Source: Ruminococcaceae bacterium UBA7067
GTDB lineage: Bacteria; Bacillota; Clostridia; Oscillospirales; Acutalibacteraceae
Assembly (NCBI GenBank): GCA_002493755.1
Contig: DKZT01000067.1
Span: forward strand, 35,883-57,472
Direction of reading: 5' to 3'
Length of the DNA stretch: 21,590 bases
A program made the translations under genes and the position numbers. This document shows, piece after piece, positions 13,650 to 20,657 of the stretch; position 1 is the first letter of the stretch; every line of letters starts with the position of its first letter. The notes under the pieces are model-generated. The model had not been told where the DNA came from, did not search any database, and saw only the letters and a list, made by a program, of their open reading frames with translations.

Positions 13650-14975
13650 ATGAAGAAAATGACCCTATTTAATCTGTCGTGGCCGATATTTATTGAAACA
13701 GCTTTGTTTATGACGCTCGGCTTCGTAGATGTATTTGTCCTGAGCAGATATAATGACCTTGCCGCGTCATCGGTAAACACAGCTAATCAGGCTATATCAA
13801 TATGCACACTTGTTTTCACGGTTCTGTCAGGTGCAAGCGCAGTTCTTATCTCTCAGAACCTGGGCGCAAAGAAAAAGGAGGCGGCTTCACGCATTGCGGC
13901 GCTGTCAATCACCTTTAATTTACTGCTGGGCGTTATTATCAGCGCTGTTCTGGCTCTTTTCAGCCGTCCTATTCTGACTTTTATCGGCGCAAAGGGCGAG
14001 GTGCTTGAATTCGCAAACGAATACCTCATCATTGTAGGCGGATTTTTGTTTACGCAGGGCTTACTCAATGCGCTTGCCGTCATCATCAGAAATCACGGCT
14101 ACACTAAGCTTTCGATGTATGTAACGGTTATTATGAATGTTACCAACACTGTTTTAGATGTAATATTTGTGCTGGGGCTTTTCGGCTGTCCTCAGATGGG
14201 TGTTAAGGGCGTTGCAATAGCAACAACGGCAAGCCGAATTTTAGGTATGGTTGTGCTGTTTATAGTGCTGTTTGCAAAAATAGAGAAGCCGTCTATATTT
14301 AAGCTGTTAAAGCCGTTTCCGTTTAAGGATTTGTGGCTGCTTTTGAAGGTCGGCGTTCCGTCTGCCTTTGAGTCCTTTAACTACAACATTTCTCAGCTCG
14401 TTGTCACCTCTATTGTTTTAAACTGTCTTACCGAGGTTGAGCTTATCACAAAAACATATATTTCAAACATATCTATGTTTTTCTATGTCTTTTCGGTTTC
14501 CATCGGACAGGCTGCGCAAATTCTTGTCGGGTATTTATGCGGCGCTAAGAAATATGACGAAGCATATAAAAGCGGTCTGCAAGCGTTCCGAAACGCCCTG
14601 ATAATCGCAATGGGGCTTGAAATAGTCGGGATTATCTTCAGATTTCAGCTTGTCGGTATATTTACGGATAATCAAGAGGTCATCAGTATCGGAGCGATGC
14701 TGATAATTATTAACCTCTTTGTTGAAATAGGACGAACGGCAAACCTCACGGTCATCAACAGTCTGAGAGGCGCAGGAGATGTATTTTTCCCGACAGGCAT
14801 TGCGATATTCTCAATGTGGCTGGTAAGCACGCTTGGCTCATACGTTTTAGCTGTTGTGTTCGGGTTGGGACTAAACGGTTTGTGGATAGCCTTTGCGGCT
14901 GACGAATGCTTAAGGGGCGCATTGATGCTCTGGCGGTGGAAGAAAGGAAAATGGAGGAGCAAATCGCTGGTTTAA
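13650..14975 (+). CDS. MATE-family multidrug/organic cation exporter
   Basis: The 441-residue membrane protein has the 12-helix, two-lobed MatE architecture. It includes the lobe starts LSWPIFIETALFMTLGFVDVFVLSRY and LLKVGVPSAFESFNYNISQLVVTSIV, the loop sequence SGASAVLISQNLGAKKKEAA, and NSLRGAGDVFFP. Such proteins export cationic or polyaromatic compounds using sodium or proton gradients; the substrate cannot be told from sequence. ATG 13650 is chosen because GGAGG (13639-13643) lies 6 nt upstream. The longer in-frame TTG start at 13587 is the -35 hexamer itself. No terminator is obvious directly after the stop; the composite repeat follows. Confidence 0.95.
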   Translation: MKKMTLFNLSWPIFIETALFMTLGFVDVFVLSRYNDLAASSVNTANQAISICTLVFTVLSGASAVLISQNLGAKKKEAASRIAALSITFNLLLGVIISAVLALFSRPILTFIGAKGEVLEFANEYLIIVGGFLFTQGLLNALAVIIRNHGYTKLSMYVTVIMNVTNTVLDVIFVLGLFGCPQMGVKGVAIATTASRILGMVVLFIVLFAKIEKPSIFKLLKPFPFKDLWLLLKVGVPSAFESFNYNISQLVVTSIVLNCLTEVELITKTYISNISMFFYVFSVSIGQAAQILVGYLCGAKKYDEAYKSGLQAFRNALIIAMGLEIVGIIFRFQLVGIFTDNQEVISIGAMLIIINLFVEIGRTANLTVINSLRGAGDVFFPTGIAIFSMWLVSTLGSYVLAVVFGLGLNGLWIAFAADECLRGALMLWRWKKGKWRSKSLV

Positions 14976-14977
14976 AA

Positions 14978-15194
14978 GAGAGTGAAGAGTGGAGAGTGGA
15001 GAGTGGAGATGAATTTCGCAACGAGTTTGTGTGTTCGTAGGGAACGCTCTAGACCGTTCCGGGTCGCTCTGCTGAATGTTGTAACAAGTCTAGCCTCCTT
15101 TTCAAGGGAGGGCGAGCACACCCCTCAGGCAGCTATCGCCGCCAGCTCCCCTCAATGGGAGCCAAGACCTCGTTTCGGGTTTAACTCTTAACTC
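14978..15194. repeat. Composite intergenic repeat: heptad arms, palindromic modules
   Basis: This region has no credible gene. The left arm has 7-bp units GAGAGTG, AAGAGTG, GAGAGTG and GAGAGTG (14978-15005). Next comes an inverted copy of the dispersed module: CAACGAG near 15019, GGAACG (15041-15046), CGTTCC (15055-15060), and GGTCGCTCTGCTGAATGTTG. A second repeat type follows with CCTCC/GGAGG and CTCCC/GGGAG hairpins (about 15095-15162), of a kind common between genes in gut clostridia. It closes with GACCTCGTTTCGGGT (15166-15180) and two TTAACTC heptads (15181-15194). The ends are therefore inverted relative to each other. Confidence 0.8.
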
Positions 15195-15245
15195 TCTTGT
15201 GTTTAGCTTTGCTGAACGCAAGAAAGATAAGACCGTTTTTTGGGA

Positions 15246-15323
15246 CAGGATAGCTTGTATAATTAAAATATAGAGAAAACAAAACTCACCTTTGAGAGGA
15301 GATTTTAATTATGAGCTATCCTG
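15246..15323 (+). promoter_or_regulatory. Long imperfect inverted repeat joining -10 and start codon
   Basis: The left arm CAGGATAGCT (15246-15255), TGT, ATAATTAAAAT (15259-15269) pairs with the right arm ATTTTAATTAT (15302-15312), G, AGCTATCCTG (15314-15323). That is 21 paired bases with a 3/1 internal loop. The left arm contains the -10 hexamer TATAAT (15258-15263). The right arm starts right after the ribosome-binding site and contains the ATG at 15311. No good -35 is seen 17 bp upstream of the -10; the nearby sequence is a T-run. Confidence 0.75.
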
Positions 15324-15676
15324 AAAGAAAGAATTACAGAGCAATCAAAGCGGCGAAAAGGTACATCAAGCATTCCTATATGTTTGACATATTGGTTGTG
15401 CTGGGCGGAATTAACATTCTCGGAAGCAGTGTATCAATATTCAGCTGCCTGCCCTATTTTATCGCAAGCCTTGCCGTAAGCCTTATAGTTATGACGGCAA
15501 GCTACAAGGCGTCCGCATACTGCGAAAAGCAGGCAAACAAGCATATCCGCAGCGTTATCGGTAATAAAGCCGACAGTACAGCGGCAGCAGCTAAAAAGCA
15601 TAAAAAGAATAATATAATCCGTGTTGATTTTCGCAATAAACGAATCTGTACGGACAACCGCTGCTCAGGTATGTAA
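15311..15676 (+). CDS. Small membrane protein of unknown function
   Basis: I do not recognise this 121-residue protein. It starts with a basic amphipathic stretch (YPERKNYRAIKAAKRYIKHSY). Two closely spaced hydrophobic segments follow (MFDILVVLGGINILGSSVSIF and LPYFIASLAVSLIVMTA). It ends in a Lys/Arg-rich tail with two cysteines (KKHKKNNIIRVDFRNKRICTDNRC). Both ends are predicted cytosolic. GAGAGGAG lies 9 nt before ATG 15311, and a bidirectional terminator follows, so it is a real transcription unit. Its translation start lies inside one arm of a long inverted repeat, suggesting structural control. Confidence 0.72.
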   Translation: MSYPERKNYRAIKAAKRYIKHSYMFDILVVLGGINILGSSVSIFSCLPYFIASLAVSLIVMTASYKASAYCEKQANKHIRSVIGNKADSTAAAAKKHKKNNIIRVDFRNKRICTDNRCSGM

Positions 15677-15690
15677 GCGTATAAAACGAC

Positions 15691-15726
15691 AAAAAAACGG
15701 GCGCAGTACTCAACCGCACCCGTTTT
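15691..15726. terminator. Bidirectional intrinsic terminator
   Basis: AAAACGGG (15694-15701) pairs with CCCGTTTT (15719-15726), and GC/GC pairs lie inside. A-runs and T-runs on both sides serve the convergent genes at 15311-15676 (plus) and 15757-16173 (minus). Confidence 0.9.
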
Positions 15727-15756
15727 ATCATTTTGTTTTACTGATTGTTTTACTGA

Positions 15757-16173
15757 TTAAAGATACTTAGCGTATGACTTAAGATCCTCGGGAAGCTCTG
15801 TTTCGTCAGCAGAGATGAGCAGAGTAATCTTTGTTTCTGCCTTTTCAGCCAAAGAGCTGAGCTTCTTAACAAGCTCATCAAGCAGTGCAAAATCCTTGCC
15901 GCAAATCTTGAAGGTTGAATCAACGAAAATGTCTGTTACATCGTAGTTGCCTGCGCAGATACCGCATACAAAGCCGTAAAGAACATCGTAGCCCTGTACC
16001 TCATACTGGTCTGTATCAATAAGTCTTGCCTTGTGTGTAACATCGAAGGTGAGCTTTGCGCCCTTTTCGATTACTACTACATTACCTGCTGAGGTTGCAA
16101 CAGCCTCGTTGGCAAGTGAAATTAATTTTTTTGTTTTACCGGTTCCCTTTTTACCTATAAGTAAAGTTACCAT
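15757..16173 (-). CDS. Small P-loop NTPase-like protein, unknown function
   Basis: The 138-residue protein starts MVTLLIGKKGTGKTKKL, with a clear Walker A GKKGTGKT (7-14). A possible Walker B is DIFVD (81-85, ending in D85), and a strand LLISADETE (118-126) resembles a sensor region. There are no signal or membrane segments, so it is cytosolic. It is shorter than most RecA- or PilT-like ATPases and appears to be a minimal nucleotide-binding domain. The partner is unknown. ATG 16173 is chosen because AAGGAGG precedes it; the 45 extra in-frame codons upstream run through a palindromic non-coding region. A plausible promoter (TTGTTT-17-CATAAT) lies about 16224-16252 on the minus strand. Confidence 0.8.
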   Translation of the reverse strand: MVTLLIGKKGTGKTKKLISLANEAVATSAGNVVVIEKGAKLTFDVTHKARLIDTDQYEVQGYDVLYGFVCGICAGNYDVTDIFVDSTFKICGKDFALLDELVKKLSSLAEKAETKITLLISADETELPEDLKSYAKYL

Positions 16174-16261
16174 TGAAATTGCCTCCTTATATATTACCGC
16201 ATAAGCGGTTAATTCCTGTATTTGAATTATGTCATATCTGAAAACTCCAAACAACTGTCTA

Positions 16262-16323
16262 TTTCTACTAATACGGGTGATTTCATCGTGAAAAATGCTC
16301 GAACTCACCTCGTATTAGCGAAA
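16262..16323. repeat. Long quasi-palindrome between pgi and the P-loop gene
   Basis: CTAATACG-GGTGA (16268-16280) pairs with TCACC-T-CGTATTAG (16305-16318) with a single bulged base. Flanking TTTC (16262-16265) and GAAA (16320-16323) extend the pairing. TTTCA/TGAAA (16281-16293) makes an inner hairpin. No U-tract follows on either strand, so it is not a standard terminator. Confidence 0.7.
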
Positions 16324-16355
16324 TATTCAGTCATTTCTCTGTTTTCTGGTATTCC

Positions 16356-17690
16356 TTAAAGTCTTGCTTCAAGAGCCGACTTCTGCTCCTCATAACCCGG
16401 CTTGCCGAGAAGAGCAAACATATTCTTCTTGTAGCTCTCAACACCCGGCTGGTTAAACGGATTAACGCCAAGGAGATGACCGCTGATTGCACAAGCCTTT
16501 TCAAAGAAGTAGATGAGATAGCCAAGCTCCTCTTCGTCCATTCTCTCTGCTGTCAACACAACATTCGGAACGCCGCCGTCATTGTGAGCAAGAACAGTAC
16601 CCTGGAAAGCCTTTTTGTTTACGAAGTCAACAGTCTTGCCCGAGAGGAAGTTAAGACCGTCAACATTTTCGGGGTCTGTGCCGATTGTGATTGTTCTTTT
16701 CGGCTCATTGAAGAGTACTACCGTTTCAAACAGAGTTCTTCTGCCCTGCTGAATGTACTGACCCATTGAGTGAAGGTCTGTTGAGAAGGTAACGGCTGCC
16801 GGGAAGATACCCTTGTTGTCCTTACCCTCGCTCTCGCCGAAGAGCTGCTTATACCACTCGGACATCATAGTGAATGCAGGCTCATAGCTTACGAGAATCT
16901 CGGTTGTGTAGCCCTTTGCATAAAGAATGTTGCGGATAGCAGCATACTTGTAGCAGTCGTTTGTCATAAGGTCGTCGTTGTCAAACTCGTCCTGAGCCTT
17001 TTTAGCGCCTGCCATAAGTGCGTCAATGTTCGCACCCGATACTGCGATAGGAAGAAGTCCTACTGCTGTCAATACCGAGAAACGTCCGCCTACATCATCG
17101 GGAACAACAAAGGTTTCGTAGCCCTCCTTATCAGCAAGGCTCTTAAGCGTACCCTTAGCCTTATCTGTTGTGCAGAAGATTCTCTCTTTTGCGCCCTCCT
17201 TGCCGTATTTATTCTCAAGCATTTCTCTGAGAACACGGAAAGCGATTGCAGGCTCGGTTGTTGTGCCTGACTTTGAAATCATATTGATTGAAACATCTCT
17301 GCCCTCGCAGATTTCAAGAAGCTCGGAAAGAGCTGTTGAGCTGATGCTGTTGCCTGTGTAGTAGATATCGGGTGTGTCTTTCTTAAGAGCGTTGTAGTTC
17401 GGTGACTTAATGAACTCAATAGCTGCTCTTGCGCCGAGATATGAGCCGCCGATGCCTATAACAATAAACACATCGGTATTGCTCTTGATTTTTTCGGCAG
17501 CCTTTTTGATTCTGTCGAACTCTTCTTTATCGTAATCTGTCGGCAAGGTGAGCCAGCCGAGGAAATCATTGCCGAGACCCGACTTATTGTGAAGTGTGTC
17601 GTGAGCTGCCTTTACCTGTGCTTTAACTGCAACATACTCTTCTTCGTTTACAAAACCCTGAAGATGCTTGTCACTTAATTTTGTTGCCAT
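16356..17690 (-). CDS. pgi: Glucose-6-phosphate isomerase
   Basis: This cytoplasmic enzyme interconverts glucose 6-phosphate and fructose 6-phosphate in glycolysis. The 444 residues match the shorter Firmicute form. Visible features are IGIGGSYLGARAA (78-90), the phosphosugar-binding loop SKSGTTTE (139-146), family signature 1 (GGRFSVLTAVGLLP, 201-214), the likely catalytic base E286 in GESEGK, H307 in DLHSMGQY, and signature 2 (about 389-423, ending in NPFNQPGVESYKKNM). GGAGG precedes ATG 17690 at about 8 nt. It has its own promoter at 17737-17765, so it is not dependent on the carboxypeptidase gene upstream. Confidence 0.98.
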   Translation of the reverse strand: MATKLSDKHLQGFVNEEEYVAVKAQVKAAHDTLHNKSGLGNDFLGWLTLPTDYDKEEFDRIKKAAEKIKSNTDVFIVIGIGGSYLGARAAIEFIKSPNYNALKKDTPDIYYTGNSISSTALSELLEICEGRDVSINMISKSGTTTEPAIAFRVLREMLENKYGKEGAKERIFCTTDKAKGTLKSLADKEGYETFVVPDDVGGRFSVLTAVGLLPIAVSGANIDALMAGAKKAQDEFDNDDLMTNDCYKYAAIRNILYAKGYTTEILVSYEPAFTMMSEWYKQLFGESEGKDNKGIFPAAVTFSTDLHSMGQYIQQGRRTLFETVVLFNEPKRTITIGTDPENVDGLNFLSGKTVDFVNKKAFQGTVLAHNDGGVPNVVLTAERMDEEELGYLIYFFEKACAISGHLLGVNPFNQPGVESYKKNMFALLGKPGYEEQKSALEARL

Positions 17691-17736
17691 AACATTTTCC
17701 TCCTTGCATTCAGCAGAAAATTCTGATACTGATATT

Positions 17737-17765
17737 ATTTTACAATATTTCAGTCGTTTTTGCAA
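17737..17765 (-). promoter_or_regulatory. pgi promoter
   Basis: TTGCAA (17765-17760) and TAAAAT (17742-17737) are exactly 17 bp apart on the minus strand. The promoter lies in the 96-bp gap between the carboxypeptidase stop and the pgi start. Confidence 0.8.
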
Positions 17766-17786
17766 GGAGAGATTGTGACTTTTTCT

Positions 17787-18935
17787 TTAAAACTGCACAA
17801 GATATTGAAATAAGAGTGATAATACTTCGCCAAAAGAAATTTCAGACACATCATTCGCCGAGGTTATATCGTATTCGCCGATTTTTTTATCATCAAGGTA
17901 ATACAAAACCTTGCCGAGACTGTCACCCTTACTTATCGGAGCTTTGATTTCTTCGTTGAGCTTCAGCTTACTTGTAATTGCGCTCTCCTTGCCCTTTTCA
18001 ACGAGGAACGCTCCGTCAAGCTTAAGCTCAACTCCTACCTGCTTCTGCATACCGTTTTGCACATCAACAACAGACGGCAGCTCCTTCGGAGGTTGCGGAG
18101 CTACGCTTAAATAGCCTGCAAAGGCGTAATCAAGCAGAGCCGCCGCGTCTGCAAAACGCTGCTTGCCCGTATCTGCGCCGAGAACTACGGCTATGGGAAC
18201 AAAGCCGTTGCGCTCGGCGGTTGCAGTGATACAACAGCCTGCCTCGTTTGTTGTGCCTGTTTTTAGTCCTGTAATGCCGTTATAGGTTTTCAGCAACTTA
18301 TTCGTATTTACAATCTGAGTTGCACCGTCACGCAGGGTGTCCATCCAGATTGTGCAGTAATCAAATATCTCCTTATGCTTTATAAGCTCCCTCGACATCA
18401 CAGCAACATCATAAGCAGAGGTGATATGCCCCTCCTCGTCAAGACCGTTACAGTTTTTGAAAACCGTATCGTTCATTTTAAGCTCCTTTGCCCTTTTATT
18501 CATCTGAGAAACAAAGGCTTCCTCACTGCCGCTGATATGCTCGGCAAGAGCCACAGCGGCGTCATTTGCGCTTGCAACGGTTGTAGCCTTGATAAGGTCG
18601 TCAACGCTCATTATCTCGCCCTCTTCAAGCCATATGTCACTGCCGCCCATTGAAGCGGCGTGTGCGCTTGCGCTGACCTCGTCTGTCATTGAAATTTTGC
18701 CGCTGTCAAAAGCCTCAAAAACGAGCAGGAGCGTCATAACCTTTGTGATAGAGGCGCAGGGACGCTGAGAGTGGCTTTCCTTTTCAAACAGCACCTGCCC
18801 TGTTGCGCTGTCCATAAGCAGTGCAGACGGAGCAGAAACCAAGTCGGCTGACGGTGCGGCTGAAGCCACAATACAGCTTAAGCCGACAGTTGTTAAGGAA
18901 AGCAGGGCGGCAACGGATTTTACAAGCTTTTTCAA
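17787..18935 (-). CDS. D-alanyl-D-alanine carboxypeptidase (DacA/DacF family)
   Basis: This S11-family penicillin-binding protein trims the terminal D-alanine from peptidoglycan stem peptides outside the membrane. The 382 residues begin with a signal peptide (KKLVKSVAALLSLTTVGLSCIVASAA, cleavage near 26-27). The three active-site motifs are intact: S62-ITK65, S122-A-N124 and K225-TG227. A PBP5-type C-terminal beta domain follows (about 280-360), then a short hydrophobic/amphipathic end (FGEVLSLLFQYLVQF) for membrane attachment. The start is an uncommon TTG at 18935, supported by GAAAGGA about 9 nt upstream; the nearby ATG at 18943 is out of frame and hits a stop. Whether it is the vegetative or the sporulation form cannot be decided. 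Confidence 0.95.
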   Translation of the reverse strand: MKKLVKSVAALLSLTTVGLSCIVASAAPSADLVSAPSALLMDSATGQVLFEKESHSQRPCASITKVMTLLLVFEAFDSGKISMTDEVSASAHAASMGGSDIWLEEGEIMSVDDLIKATTVASANDAAVALAEHISGSEEAFVSQMNKRAKELKMNDTVFKNCNGLDEEGHITSAYDVAVMSRELIKHKEIFDYCTIWMDTLRDGATQIVNTNKLLKTYNGITGLKTGTTNEAGCCITATAERNGFVPIAVVLGADTGKQRFADAAALLDYAFAGYLSVAPQPPKELPSVVDVQNGMQKQVGVELKLDGAFLVEKGKESAITSKLKLNEEIKAPISKGDSLGKVLYYLDDKKIGEYDITSANDVSEISFGEVLSLLFQYLVQF

Positions 18936-19020
18936 GTTATCATTTCCTTTCCATATCCGTAATCTTTTGCTAATCTATATGCAGGATTAAGCAATGGTAT
19001 GAAAAGGGTCAGACCTGCTT

Positions 19021-20511
19021 TTAGTAAAGAACCACGATTGCGCCGGGTTCGAGTGTTCCCGACAGAGCGCCGTCCTTTACAGTGAACTTGCCGCCCGACA
19101 CCTTATCGGTGTATTCGCCGTCGGCGAGAACTGTTTTAACGCCCTTAAGCTCTTCTTTCTTCATACTGATGCTTACGATAACAGCACCGCTTGCGCCGCG
19201 CTCAATCATAGCTATCTCATCGCTGTCCATCGGGTTTGAGAGCGTTTCATCAAGACCTATCATATGGTTTCTGAACTTATTGACCTCGGCAACCTCCTTT
19301 GATTTGTAGAAGTCACTGCCTGCCTCGCCGATTTTGTTGTTGCCCCACTGGCTGTCAATGCTCGCTCCTGCCGGACGGCTGAAGAACAGCGGTGTGCCGC
19401 CGCTTCTTGCGGCTATAATCGCCCAGCCGTGCTTGATATCGTCCTCGGTAAGCTGTGCCCACGAGCCGTCGTTGCAGTAGTTGTCGTGCGATTCAACCCA
19501 GGTTACAAGCTTGCTCGGGTCAAGACCCTTTACGCCGTAATCGCTCCACTTGGTTGTGCTTATATCAAGATTTGTGATTGAGTTTCTGATATACTCGCCG
19601 TAGGTTGATGAAGTTACATTGAGCAAATCAGCGTAGGAAGCAAATCTGTCTGTTCCGCCCTGGAGAACCTCGCCGTACTGAAATTCTGCGCCGTTATCAA
19701 GAATTACATTCCAGAAGTCGCTCGCATACTCCTTTGGGTCGTCGCTGAGCTCTATATGCTTTGTAGCGTCATAGCGGAAGCCGTCTGCACCGTCCTCAAC
19801 GCATTTTTTCAGATAGCTTAATATAAACTGCTGTATCTTCGGGTCCTGCGTGTTCAAATCCTGCAAGCCGAGAAGATTGCCCTGTGTTACCTGCTTTCTG
19901 TCATTGTAATTCGTTATGTCCTTCAATCCGTGAAACGGCTTGTCCGTAACCTTGTAAATATCCTCCGAAATAGCGTTTATATCGCTTGACATATGGTTTA
20001 CAACTGCGTCTACGATAATCTTGATGCCGTATTTTTCAGCCTCAGCGCACAGCTCCTTGAACTCCTCCTCTGTGCCGAGCTGATAATTGCCGATTGTGTA
20101 GTTTGTCGGCTGATAGTGATAATACCACTTGCCGTTGTTTTCTCTGTCTTCTACGTCCTGAAGCTGCATACCGCCGTTTTCGCCTACCTTACATTCGTTT
20201 ATCGGCGAGGTCTGAATTGCAGTGTAGCCTGCCTCGGCTATGTCCTTAAGGTTTGCTTTAATCGTGTTAAAGGACCAGCACCAGGCGTGAAGAATGGTGC
20301 CTGTTGAAATTTCGGGTGAAAGCTCATATTCGCCGACAAGCTTAACCTCAGATTTAGCAGGCTCGGATGATGCTGCCTGTGATGAACTCGGCTGCTGTGA
20401 TGTCTGAGATGATGATGACGGCTCTGAAGATGACGGATTGCCGCCTGAGCAGGAAGCCAGACTTGCAAGAATCAATGCTGCCATTATTGCAGATAAAATG
20501 CGTTTTTTCAT
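19021..20511 (-). CDS. Cell-surface lipoprotein alpha-amylase, GH13
   Basis: This enzyme hydrolyses alpha-1,4 bonds of starch. The 496 residues start with a lipoprotein signal peptide whose lipobox is LASC (C21), then a Ser/Pro/Gln-rich tether (about 24-52). The (beta/alpha)8 catalytic domain has the four GH13 conserved regions: DAVVNH (168-173), GFRYDATKH with nucleophile D248, GEVLQG with acid/base E281, and VESHDN with D343. A C-terminal beta domain ends at VVLY. The overall pattern (LHAWCWSFNTIKANLKDIAEAGYTAIQTSP) is closest to the Bacillus subtilis AmyE type. It carries no dockerin and no starch-binding module, so it is anchored by lipid rather than by a scaffold. ATG 20511 has GGAGG 8 nt upstream. 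No strong terminator is seen after the stop. Confidence 0.96.
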   Translation of the reverse strand: MKKRILSAIMAALILASLASCSGGNPSSSEPSSSSQTSQQPSSSQAASSEPAKSEVKLVGEYELSPEISTGTILHAWCWSFNTIKANLKDIAEAGYTAIQTSPINECKVGENGGMQLQDVEDRENNGKWYYHYQPTNYTIGNYQLGTEEEFKELCAEAEKYGIKIIVDAVVNHMSSDINAISEDIYKVTDKPFHGLKDITNYNDRKQVTQGNLLGLQDLNTQDPKIQQFILSYLKKCVEDGADGFRYDATKHIELSDDPKEYASDFWNVILDNGAEFQYGEVLQGGTDRFASYADLLNVTSSTYGEYIRNSITNLDISTTKWSDYGVKGLDPSKLVTWVESHDNYCNDGSWAQLTEDDIKHGWAIIAARSGGTPLFFSRPAGASIDSQWGNNKIGEAGSDFYKSKEVAEVNKFRNHMIGLDETLSNPMDSDEIAMIERGASGAVIVSISMKKEELKGVKTVLADGEYTDKVSGGKFTVKDGALSGTLEPGAIVVLY

Positions 20512-20541
20512 TAAGATAACCTCCGACAAAATTATAAATTT

Positions 20542-20570
20542 ATTATATCAATTTTCAGACAAGTAGTAAA
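20542..20570 (-). promoter_or_regulatory. Alpha-amylase promoter
   Basis: TTTACT (20570-20565) and TATAAT (20547-20542) are 17 bp apart on the minus strand, with an extended -10 (TGATATAAT). No catabolite-repression (cre) motif was recognised between 20512 and 20600. Confidence 0.8.
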
Positions 20571-20600
20571 TAGAAAAAAAGAATAATTACACTATTTTGT

Positions 20601-20633
20601 AAAAAACAGGGACACCCCGAAGCGAGATGTCCC
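20601..20633 (-). terminator. Intrinsic terminator after the dockerin gene
   Basis: GGGACA (20609-20614) and TGTCCC (20628-20633) form the stem, with further pairing around a CTTCG-like centre. On the minus strand it is followed by TGTTTTTT. It lies 25 bp past the stop of the dockerin protein and isolates it from the amylase gene. Confidence 0.9.
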
Positions 20634-20657
20634 CTTTTGATTTAAGGTATTCAGTTA

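Noticed and set aside
14982..15191. 69-codon open frame after the MATE gene
   Set aside because: It is built from the composite repeat, including the CVRRERSRPFR translation of the palindromic module; there is no family resemblance.
18936..19020. Sporulation sigma-F/G promoter for the carboxypeptidase (GCATA box)
   Set aside because: The spacing to any GGnnAn-like -10 is wrong, and no convincing vegetative promoter was found either.
19993..20307. 104-codon plus-strand frame within the alpha-amylase gene
   Set aside because: It is antisense to the conserved GH13 catalytic domain and has no ribosome-binding site.
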